DNA from: Ectobius pallidus
Lineage: Eukaryota > Arthropoda > Insecta > Blattodea > Ectobiidae
Assembly: GCA_964059195.1 (NCBI GenBank)
Contig: CAXKWD010000007.1
Location: 151,859,269 to 151,923,268 of the forward strand
Reading direction: 5' to 3'
DNA: 64,000 bases
The notes under the pieces are model-generated. The model ran no database searches. It was not told the origin of the DNA and saw only the letters and a list, made by a program, of their open reading frames with translations. The position numbers and the translations under genes were made by a program. Below are positions 55,391 through 64,000 of the stretch, in pieces (the stretch's first letter is position 1; each line of letters opens with the position of its first letter).

Positions 55391-56602
55391 ATCAGGTAAA
55401 CTGATGTAACAAAGTGCCAGTATGTTTTTGTTTAATTAGTTATGACTGCAATTATGATATGCAGAATATGTTTTTTTTTTAAATTGATTTCCAAGTTAAG
55501 CTTCAGATTTATTCATTAAGCAGGGCTTACGGAAGAAGAAAGGTCTACCATCTCGGCCACCTGGGTCATTTTAACGGTCTAGTTGGATAAGCGCATGTAA
55601 ATCAATATGTTTTTTGTCATAGCTACCTGTATTTTAATTTCCAAGGCCTTATAAGATTACAGTAAAACAATAGGCTATGTTGTCAAGATAACTGATTTTC
55701 ATTTTTTTAAATAAATTCTTTCGAATACGTATATTACCATAAAATAGGCACTAAATTGAGCATTACTCCGAAACTGGTCAACCGATTTTATCCATTATGA
55801 ATAGACGTCTTCCCATGGACATTATAAATGTGTATACCAAGTTTCATAAAAATCCGGTAAAGCGTGTTTGAGTTACCGCGTCTTTAAAATATACACTAAA
55901 TTGGGTTTTACTCCGGTACCGGTCTACCGATTTGGTCCAATATCAGTAGACGTCTTTCCACGTACATTATAAATGGGTATACAAAATTTCAGGAAAATCC
56001 AATAAAGCATATTTGAGTTATCGCGACTTCTTATATATTAACATAAAAACACTAAATTGGGCAAATTTCCGGTACTGGCCAACCGATTTGGTCCAATATC
56101 AATAAACGTCTTCCCATGGACATTATAAATGCGTATACGAAGTTTCATAAATATCCGATAAAGCCTATTTGAGTTATTGGGCCTTTAAAGTAGACACTTT
56201 TATTGGGTTTTACTCCGGTGCCGGTCAACAGATTAGGTTCAAATTCAATAGGGCACTTCTCATGGACGTCATAAATGGGTATACCAAGTTTCATGGAAAT
56301 CCGATACAGCGTATTTGAGTGATGGCGCCTTTCTATTAGAAAGGCGCCATAATCTATTAAAATAGGCACTAAATTGGGCATTACTCCGGTACCGGTGAAC
56401 CGATTTGGTTCAATATCAATAGGGTTCTTCCCATGGACATTATAAATGTGTTTTCCAAGTTTCATGAAAATCCGAAAAAGCGTATTTGAGTTATGGTGCG
56501 TACAGACACACGGACAGACAGACGGAGAGACAGACGGAGAGACAGACGGACAGACATTTTTTCGTCCACCACACAATCTCATAAAGTACCATACTGGCAC
56601 TT
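55391..56602 (-). mobile_element. HINE/Helentron-like element T, copy 2
   Basis: Read on the minus strand, AAGTGCCAGTATG ends at 56602, its inverse is at 55412-55424, and the hairpin ATCAGTTTACCTGAT is at 55391-55405. Five tandem units are spaced 145, 156, 146 and 171, again alternating short and long. The palindrome GGCGCCTTTCTATTAGAAAG then GCGCC lies near 56327-56350. The dyad ATTGATTTCC...AGATTTATT is at 55482-55513. The 151-codon minus frame is repeat translation, not a gene. Confidence 0.75.
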
Positions 56603-56639
56603 AATGAATACAATACAGAAATAGGTAAAACAATAAATC

Positions 56640-57300
56640 AGGAAACCCAGACTAGAATGTTATATTGATTTGAGCCCCAAAAAACTCTTGCACACCATAA
56701 AATGGGTTGTCAAGCAGCCAACGATGTAAATGAAACTTGAATTGCTTAAAATCTACGTTGTGAGCCACTTGGGGCAACTTATTAATCATGGAGACTCCGA
56801 AATATTTACACCAGTTTTTCGATTTGGCAAGTCTCACCTGAGGCACCTCAAGAAAATAATTAAATCTCGTAGAACAATGGTGCTTCTCTGATCTATAACC
56901 ATACTCAGCCGGGTTTGACTTAATCATAATAAGAGTATAAAATATATACATATTAATTACTGTTAAAATTCTTTCTTTTCTAAATAAAGGCCTACAATGG
57001 TCATCATATTTTGCTCCAGATAATATTCTAACCGCTTTCTTCTGTAGTACCAGAACATTATGAATGCTGCTACCGTTGCCCCAAATCTGAATGCCGTATC
57101 TTAATACACTGTCAAAGAAGGCGAAGTAAGAACATTTTAAAAATACTTTAGACACTTGACTCTTTAGATTGCACAGTAGATATATTACCCTTGAGAAGCG
57201 TACTCAAACTGCATCAATATGATCTTTCCAGGATAACTTATAATCCAGGATAATGCCTAAGAATTTGACTGATTGTTCCATACCTTTAGGACAAGATTAC
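56640..57300 (-). pseudogene. LINE reverse-transcriptase C-terminal part (family L-D)
   Basis: The minus strand reads VKFLGIILDYKLSWKDHID, one stop, then SKVFLKCSYFAFFDSVLRYG, IQIWGNGSSIHNVLVLQKKA, VRILSGAKYDDHCRPLF and a tail ending near FKQFKFHLHRWLLDNPF. This is the thumb/C-terminal part of a CR1- or Jockey-like non-LTR reverse transcriptase. The 167-residue frame after the stop is uninterrupted. The catalytic core is missing. Confidence 0.88.
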
Positions 57301-57828
57301 TAATAAACAACAGTATTTACTGAAATATTTTATTCACTAAAATGGTAGTATTTACTTAAAACTTTGCAGTAACCGCATTTACTGTCTTTTATTCACTTCG
57401 ACCAATGTTCGAAGTCCTGAGTTGGATGCTTGACGGGGGTGGAAGTATGTTACCAACGCTGGTGTTTTTCTGTTTCTGCCAGTTCGACATGATTTTGAAG
57501 GCGTCGGCGTTTTTCCATTCTTTTCACAAGCACTCAGATGGACTGGCCGCCGTTAAGAGAAAGGTAACTGCATTACAGTTCACTCTCAGCTTGCCTGTAC
57601 TGCTTACTTTTCTCGTTGTATTTCACAGCTGTTTCTATTGCTTCCACTCTCTTGTCAAAATACACTTGACTTTTCTCATTATTGTATTTTTGAAGTAGGC
57701 CTATCTCAGAACCATGCGGAAGTACTACAGTTTTGCTTTTAGAAGTAAAAATGGTTACATAATAGCATTTGCTTTCATCTGGCTATTATTACCATTATCA
57801 TCATCAACACTGTTATTACGAGACGCGT
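57301..57828. other. Unassigned DNA
   Basis: A 97-codon plus frame (57405-57698) is hydrophobic and cysteine/phenylalanine-rich, with no family motif. Confidence 0.35.
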
Positions 57829-58500
57829 CCATAAAGTAAGTTTCCCTGGGGCCGTTTACAGAAACAAAACACAATTTCAAGGAAATATTTATTGCAACAG
57901 ACACAGGCAGCTGTTTTTCAACATATTCGCCACTGGAATTAAACATTTGTCTTACAGTGGCACCAACTTTTGAATAGGTCTACATGTGTCGTAGAAGTGT
58001 GCCGCCTGGGATTTGAACCACTGTGTGACAAACATCTCCACCTCTCTGTCATTCTCTGTCATTCCCTGTCATTTCTTTAGGTGTAGGAAAAGATTGAAGT
58101 CACTGGGAGCGAAGTCCGTGCTGTAGGGTGGATGTTTAAACACCTCCTAGCAAGTCTTCTGCAGAAGTTCGGCTGGGAGGTGTTTAAACATTCATCCTAA
58201 AGCCCGTATCTCGCTCCCAGTGATTTCCATCTTTTCCTACACCTCACGAAATGACAAAGAATGACAGAGAGGCGAAGGTGGTTGTCACACGGTGGTTCAA
58301 ATCCCTGACGGCAGACTTCTGCGACACAGGTGTTCAAAAGTTGGTGCCACGGTAAGACAAATGTTTCAATTCCGGTGGTGAATATGTTGAAAAATAGCTG
58401 AACACTGGCTGTGTCTGTTGCAATAAATATTTCCAAATTGTGTTTTGTTTGTAAGGTATAAACGACCCCAGGGAAACCTACTTTGTGCAGGCGCCTTTTG
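57829..58500. mobile_element. Fold-back mariner (two 3' ends)
   Basis: Inverted arms of about 300 bp meet near 58150. TA lies at 57827-57828 and about 58501-58502. The right arm reads, over several frames, YLAPSDFHLFLHL then ADFCDTGVQKLVPR, stop, DKCFNSGGEYVEK, a mariner C-terminus. The left arm is its inverse. The N-terminal and central catalytic parts are absent. Confidence 0.82.
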
Positions 58501-58794
58501 TATGTATAGTTTAGTATTATTGTTATCATTAGAGCCTTGAGTTCTAAGCAAAACTCATATTTGTTTTCATGCTCGTAATCATAATCAGAAATATTTTTTT
58601 TTCAAGACAAGCTATTGTAACGTTATTTGATTGTGCTCATTTTGCTTATTCTGACAGAAAAACAATTTTGCTTGCTTATTTTATTATTTTAGATTTCACC
58701 TATGTTAAAAATGTCAGATTTATTTGTGCCTTAGATTTGGCTGGGCATCGTCACACAAACAGAAATATACTTCCTTTTATTATAGACTAGCAGA
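58501..58794. other. Unassigned DNA with a possible HelA 5' end
   Basis: On the minus strand TCTATAATAAAAGGAAGTAT starts at 58786 directly after CTAG, suggesting abutting Helitron ends. The evidence is short. Confidence 0.3.
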
Positions 58795-58965
58795 AATTAA
58801 GTTATTTTTGTTATCGATTTCCGAGTTAAGATCCAGATTGATTCATTAAGCAGGGCTTACGGAAGAACAAAGGTCTAGTTTGATAAGCATATGTGAAGGA
58901 TTATATGGGTAGTGTTATTTGTCAAAGTTAACTGCATTGCAACTTCCAGAGCCGTATATGAAGAC
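58795..58965 (-). mobile_element. Element T fragment (copy 4)
   Basis: ATCGATTTCCGAGTTAAGAT, TTAAGCAGGGCTTACGGAAG and GATAAGCATATGTGAAGGA match T3 in reverse. The tandem core and one end are missing. Confidence 0.65.
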
Positions 58966-59260
58966 TTCTTCTTCATGGATTTAGGCCTTAGACCTGTTTC
59001 CACATCAAGAGATCGAGCCTCTCCAGTTAGCAATTGGGCGCCCCACTCTTATTTTGCCTTTAGGTTGATAATGAAGAAAAATCCATGGTAATCGGTCTAG
59101 TGGCATTCTTTCTATATGTTCAAGCCAGTTATTTCTTACACGATTTATTCCGTCTTTTATATTGTATATCTTTAGCTCTGTTCTAATTGCCTCATTATAT
59201 TTTTTTGTCCAAAAGTGTGTAGCCCGCTACTGAACGTAAGAATTTCATTTCGGCTGTCTC

Positions 59261-59496
59261 CATAGGCGTAACCAGGCCGGCCATATGGGGGGGTTATAAC
59301 ATCCGCGGGGTCTGGGGGTATGGAATACCCCCCAGGGATAGGGGGTCCGGGGGTTCTCCCCCGGAAAATTTAAAAAAATTAAGATGCACAATAACGAGTT
59401 TTAAGCTTCCCATGCTTTACACTCGTATTAAATAATTTATAATCAATGGGGGGGTTCAAACCCCCAAAACCCACCCCCCCCCCTCGTTATGCCTCT
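59261..59496. mobile_element. Element Y, copy 2 (9-bp TSD)
   Basis: GGCTGTCTC is duplicated at 59252-59260 and 59497-59505. The ends CATAGGCGTAACC and GTTATGCCTCT are imperfect inverses. It keeps the G-tract left end, a single GCACAATAACGAGTTTTAAG unit, and the poly-G/poly-C right end. Confidence 0.85.
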
Positions 59497-59757
59497 GGCT
59501 GTCTCTATCTTTCTTCTATCTGATTTAGTAAGTGACCAATTCTCACAGGCATACGTTAGCATGGGCACTGCCATTGTTTTATAAAACTTTATTTGAGTTG
59601 TTCTTAATGTTTTATTTTTCAGTGCTCTTCTTATTGTTCCACACATGCTATAGAATCTGTTTAATTTTATATTGATGTCGTTCCTTCGGCAGTAGGATAC
59701 ATTAAATCCCAGACAATTAAAATTATTTACTTGTTCTATTACTTTATTATTTATTAC

Positions 59758-60221
59758 TAGGGGGCGGATTTCTATGACCTAAAAATAGGATATGCATGCA
59801 TTTACGACCTAAAAACCATTAAAATATGACCAATAAAATTTAAAATATGACTTTACCACTTACACATTGTGTATATTTTTTTTAAAGTTTCAAAACAATA
59901 CATTTTATTAAAATATAATGTTAATTATTTAAAATATCTGTAAATTCACAAAAAGTATCAGTATAATGCAAAATTTACAAAAATGATATGCAACTTTAAA
60001 ATTTATTTAATATTCACACAAATATGCAAAAAAATGACCTAAATATGCATATTCATACTAAATATGCTACAATAGTTGGAAATTTCCTAAATATGCAGTT
60101 ATATGCACAATAAAAGCCGTTCCATATTCACCAGGATGCTTGGAATCGGGTTTAAATTAGTCGGAAACCTGAAGTAATGCAAAGGCGAAAAATATGACAT
60201 GTCATAGAAATCCGCCCCCTA
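59758..60221. mobile_element. hAT MITE with a perfect TSD, in LINE L-A
   Basis: TAGGGGGCGGATTTCTATGA and its exact complement bound 464 bp. TTTATTAC is duplicated perfectly at 59750-59757 and 60222-60229. The interior repeats GACCTAAAAAT and ATATGCA words. Confidence 0.95.
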
Positions 60222-60366
60222 TTTATTACTGTTTTACATCTTAAGTGGTTTGTCCCTTGGAACGCCATCACTTTTGTTTTCTTCTCGGAAATTTTCATAT
60301 TGTAATTACTACCTATTTCATTTAATGTGTGTACTGCCATTTGTAGTTCGTCTTCTGTTTTACTAA

Positions 60367-60805
60367 ATATTACTTACGGCAAGTGAACCGTGAAATTAGC
60401 AAGATCCTATCTTGTGGTAGGTAGGCTACAGGAGTGTATAGGATATCATATTTTAAGGTTGGCCTCGGAATGTAGTTCTATTTAATTCAGATTCCGACAT
60501 AGATAGCTAGACACGTGGTGATGGAGATAGACACGCCCACGTGGTCGCAATTAAGAGCTGACGGAAGTGAAAGTTGAGCATCGCCTGGAAGTTCGCACGG
60601 CGAAACAAAACACTCACGAGTTGCGAATTGAAAGATCTGCAGCTTAGCACATTATTACACTAATGCAGGTATCAGAATGTGTAACGTGAATTGTGATTGC
60701 AACCTTCGTAATGCACGTTGTTTGATTTAAACTTTAAACTTTATTAACTTAACTTTCATTATTAATATTAAATGCACAAATGTTGGATTAGAAATAAATA
60801 CAAAA
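60367..60805. other. Unassigned DNA
   Basis: A slightly GC-richer stretch (60520-60620) has no recognised coding or element ends. Confidence 0.35.
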
Positions 60806-61628
60806 AAAAAATCTGATGTGAAAGTCACATAACTTCCTCTGCCCAAATAAAAGTTAGCAGTATTCATATATCATTTTACAAAATCGCAAGACACAATTTT
60901 ACGCTAATTATCCTATAAATACCTCTTCTTTCAATGATGCGACTAAAAGCGCAGGCTATATAACAAACTTAAAAAAAAGAACAAGTGACTGCAGACGTTT
61001 ATTGAACTTTCCGCCGTAAAGAATAATTTCCGAAATTTATCGAATATTTCCCTCAGATACTTCTTTACTCTATACCTGGCCAACAATACATCTTTCTCAC
61101 TTCACATTCTTATATAGAATAAGAGGCCGTGAAAGAGCGCGTATTCAGTTCTTCAACAGCGGGTGAACAGTGGGTGGCTTGTAACTACCCTCAGATAATT
61201 TTTTCGAAAAAAAAAAGTTTCAAATAAAAGTTTTAGTTCTTAGTAAAAGGAACATATGTGAAAATTTTAAAGAAAATCGTTAGAGCCGTTTTCGAGAAAA
61301 TCGCGATAAACGAAAATTTCTTCATGTAAAGTCCCCTTAAAAATAAGAGAAATTTGTCGCCAATCTTCGAATCACATCTTCAGAAGGTACCTGACCCAAA
61401 TACGAAATTTTGTTTTCATACGATTCTCCGTTTCGGAGCTAGCCTGTTCACAAACTTCCACACAGACAGACACACAGACACACACACAGACATGTTTCCA
61501 AAAATAGTATTTTTGGATTCAGGGGGCCTTGAAACGTGTATATATGCTAAAAACTCAACTTCGAATTTTGGGGTCGAAAACAATACTTCCTCTACCTATA
61601 GTACCTATGGTACGGGCAGAGGAAGTAA
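60806..61628 (+). mobile_element. Repeat N, long copy
   Basis: The start AAATCTGATGTGAAAGTCAC then ATAACTTCCTCTGCCC, and the end GGTACGGGCAGAGGAAGT. ACTTCCTCTGCCC is inverted at the two ends. Near the right end ACTTCCTCTACC...GGGCAGAGGAAGT forms a further dyad (61587-61628). It matches 10137-10285 in reverse. The class is unknown; a 96-codon frame inside lacks motifs. Confidence 0.6.
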
Positions 61629-61644
61629 AAAACTAAGTATATAG

Positions 61645-62366
61645 TCTTCAAACGTCAAAATAATGCTCTACAAAATATTAGAACAGGCAGTAAATCGTTC
61701 GAACAAGTGGAGAAATTCAAATATCTGGGAGTAATAATTACAGACACAAATAATAATAAGACAGAAGTTAAGTGTAGACTCATCAGGAAAAGCCTGTTTT
61801 TACGCAGTTGAGAAACTTATCTTCTCGTCTTCTTTCCAAAAATATAAAAATATAAATATATAAGAAATTATCCTGCCGGTTGTATTATATGGATGTCAGA
61901 CATGGTCGCTTACTCTTCGGGGAGAACATAATCTGTTCGAAAAAAGGGTACTTAGGAAAATATTTGGGCCTAAGAGAGATGAAAATGGGGACTGGAAAAA
62001 ACTGCATAACGACGAGCTTCATGACCTGTACTCTGCACCGGATACAGTAAGGGTAATTATATCACGGAGGATGAAATAGGCTGGACATGTTGCGCGCATG
62101 GGGAGTGAAAGACATATCTAAAAAATATTGACTGGGAGATCCGAAGGGAAAATACCACTTGGAAGACCTAGATGTAGGTGGGAGGACAATATTAGAACAG
62201 ATTTAAGGGAAGTAGGATTTGCGAATTATAGCTGGGTGGAGTTAGCACAGAATAGGGTTGAGTGGCGAGCTCTGGGAAGCGCGGCAATGAACCTCCGGGT
62301 TCATAAAAATAGATAATATTCCTTTAGCTTGTTTGGGAATTGTAATTGAGTTGCCATTGAGTAAGT
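61645..62366 (+). pseudogene. LINE reverse-transcriptase tail (family L-B, copy 2)
   Basis: The plus strand reads EQVEKFKYLGVIITDTNNNK (over frames), LPVVLYGCQTWS-like, RVLRKIFGPKRDENGDWKK-like, LHDLYSAPDTVRVIISRR, GKIPLGRPRCRWEDNIRTDL, REVGFANYSWVELAQNRVEW and RALGSAAMNLR. Several stops and frameshifts break it. It ends GAGTAAGTAAGTAA like copy 1. The catalytic motif is missing upstream, where repeat N abuts. Confidence 0.88.
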
Positions 62367-62499
62367 AAGTAACTATTTGTACATCAAAAAATTACCCGAA
62401 TGATCAAGTGCTCGTGATATAATTGTTTAATTAATTATTGATGAGGGATTCTATATAGGTATATTTCGTAATCCTATTTAAATAAAACATATAGCAGGT

Positions 62500-62820
62500 G
62501 ATTAAATAATCGCGGGCACCTGCTTGTAGGCCAGCAGTTCCCAAACCTTTTTGTCCTGGGACCCACCTTCACCTAGGAATTTTTTTTGCGACATAACCCA
62601 CACAACGATAACCAATATAGGCTATACAATTTTTTTTCGCGACCCACTACTATATAATGATAACCAATATTTGCTATATAAAATACAGCACATGTTTTTC
62701 ATAGCATTTCAATAGTTTTATTGTGTAAATGCCTTATATTCCTTATATTGAAAACAAGTTTAATTTTTCCCGCCCTTTTCGCGACCCACCAGTTCTCCCG
62801 CGACCCACGGTTTTACTCTC
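62500..62820. mobile_element. HelA 3' stub and a one-ended hAT-like MITE
   Basis: AATCGCGGGCACCTGCTTGT (62506-62525) resembles the end of HelA without its hairpin. CAGCAGTTCCCAAACCTTTT at 62533 resembles a hAT terminus, followed by two GCGACCCAC-type repeats; no matching right terminus was found. Confidence 0.4.
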
Positions 62821-63555
62821 GCTTTCTTTTGTTAGCTTTCGGTGAACTCTGGCAAGGACACTTTGCGATATATCGGGGGACAATATTTTGAGCACCATCT
62901 AGCGGCCCAATCTGCTACTACTGAATACAATTGCAGTATCTAGATACATATATGTTAAACAGTTTTTAATAGAAGAGCCGAAATAGCCAGACTCGGCATG
63001 TTATGTATAAGGGGTATCTACCTAATGGCTCAGAATAGCATATTAGGCTACAGTTTATATATGTTTTGAATATATTAATTTTGCCCAAAGTTTCTAGGTT
63101 GTGCCACCAGGAGTGCTGCAAAATCTGTCCCCCATTTCTCTACCAGTAAGTGTCCGGTATTGTCTCTATAGTATTTGACTCTGGCTATCCCATATTCACA
63201 TTTGCTCTCCATTCTGAATATTTGGTTTAGTCAACCGCAGCAATAGGCTATGTCAACTGATATGGTATTACCTGGGGATGAAACACCGGCCTACTCTAGC
63301 GAGTATATTGAATCCATTAATCTCTTTGAGCTAAACTCAATGCCATTGAATAAAAACATTTTTGCACGTAATCGGTGTAAGCAGGGCTTTACCTAGTTCA
63401 TCGCATTCACATGTACTTGAGCGGAATATTTCATCCGAGAATTTCTAACATTGAACCCAGTACTGTACTTCGATGCATGTGATAAAATAAAGATGTAATA
63501 AATAATAAATTGTGATACAAGTGTGGTGAGTTCATCATTGGAGAAAAATCGAAAA
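62821..63555. other. Unassigned DNA
   Basis: Nothing was recognised. Confidence 0.35.
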
Positions 63556-63957
63556 TAGGGATGAGCAACAATAGTTATAACTTCGATGTTAAAATCGGCG
63601 ATAACCATTGATGTGACGAAAATATCGACCTGAAAACATCGATGTATTTTGACTGAAAACATCGAAGTAGGCTATATGAAAAGAGTAGTGATTTCAGAAA
63701 ATTAGGCAAAATATTCATAAATAAACTGAAATATTTCCATGAAAACTATCGATGTTTTGGGAAATTAGGCTGCTGTAAATAAAATTTTCTTAGAACCAAG
63801 GTAGGCCTATTTAATCTTATTTTAGTACTTTAAATATTTTAAAAAAAACATCGATATAGCAAAAACATCGGTTGTTTTCCATCGATGTAGAAAACATCGA
63901 TCGTCGACATGATAACATCGATGTTTTGAAAACATCGGCCATCGTTGCTCAACCCTA
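63556..63957. mobile_element. hAT-like MITE packed with ACATCGAT words
   Basis: TAGGGATGAGCAACAATAG at the left and the complement of TAGGGTTGAGCAACGATGG at the right bound 402 bp. The flanks ATCGAAAA and CTCGATAG agree at five of eight positions, so the duplication is weak. About ten AACATCG/CGATGTT words in both orientations fill the ends. Confidence 0.75.
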
Positions 63958-64000
63958 CTCGATAGGTATTTTTCTCTACTGTATTTGCTTTGAGTGATAC

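Larger units (their letters stand above)
58966..60366 (-). pseudogene. LINE reverse-transcriptase tail (family L-A, copy 2) with two insertions
   Basis: The minus strand reads KTEDELQMAVHTLNEIGSNY, NMKISEKKTKVMAFQGTN then, past a hAT insertion, a stretch with NNFNCLGF and FYSMCGTIRRALKN, KFYKTMAVPMLTYACENWSL, TKSDRRKIETA then, past element Y2, EMKFLRSVAGYTLLDKK. This is the region just after the reverse-transcriptase catalytic motifs. Both insertions have exact duplications, and the frame is continuous across each when the insertion and one duplicate are disregarded. Downstream of YTLLDKK the frame decays. Confidence 0.88.

Noticed and set aside
56145..56600. 151-codon minus-strand frame with repeated NTLFRIFMKLG-like segments
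   Set aside because: It follows the tandem DNA units of element T. The same units in T1 are interrupted by stops, so there is no sign of protein selection.
61354..61644. 96-codon frame with HTDRHTDTHTD repeat
   Set aside because: The repeat is a CACAGA microsatellite inside repeat N; no domain was recognised.

Overview
This is AT-rich animal nuclear DNA, almost certainly from an insect with a large, transposon-packed genome. The mariner transposase, the arthropod C2H2 zinc-finger gene, the many short LINE tails of the GKRPLGRPR type and the frequent AGGCCTA words suggest a cockroach or a related hemimetabolous insect. That placement is inference; no species-diagnostic gene is present. There are no operons, CRISPR arrays or prokaryotic genes. 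The only convincing host gene is a C2H2 zinc-finger gene at about 22.0-23.26 kb, with a possible 5' exon or leader near 21.84-22.02 kb. It is cut after its fourth finger by a mariner element that still carries an uninterrupted 357-residue DD34D transposase (23.43-24.50 kb).

Nearly everything else is layered mobile DNA. Class II elements with readable target-site duplications (TSDs) include hAT-type elements (2.27, 4.64, 7.85, 25.7, 28.65, 49.18, 59.76 and 63.56 kb), several keeping the hAT dimerisation tail of the transposase; Harbinger-like elements (12.42, 49.78 kb); a Tc1/mariner-type element (27.70 kb); a pogo-like element (37.51-40.04 kb); fold-back mariners (33.1, 57.8 kb); a TTAA-flanked element (48.24 kb); and a 9-bp-TSD element (32.48, 59.26 kb). 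Two non-autonomous Helitron families, named here HelA and HelB, start with TC, end in a GC-rich hairpin plus CTAG and sit between A and T (13.4, 31.2, 34.4-35.3, 41.2, 43.9 and 51.4 kb). A third, HINE/Helentron-like element, named T, carries tandem repeats (36.5, 51.8 and 55.4 kb).

Class I elements are truncated LINE reverse-transcriptase tails (0.4, 17.0, 18.6, 56.6, 59.0 and 61.6 kb), several tRNA-derived SINE families, and one solo LTR (38.86-39.67 kb) with TATA box, initiator, poly(A) signal and a paralogous empty site 1 kb away.

The most informative part is the nesting. Related copies inside the window serve as natural before-and-after pairs: a Helitron inside a MITE at 51.4 kb, itself containing a T element; an LTR beside its empty site; a LINE carrying two exact insertions; and a mariner MITE at the exact centre of a palindrome. 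Labels such as HelA, HelB, T, P, Q, K, N and Y are working names used only in this annotation.
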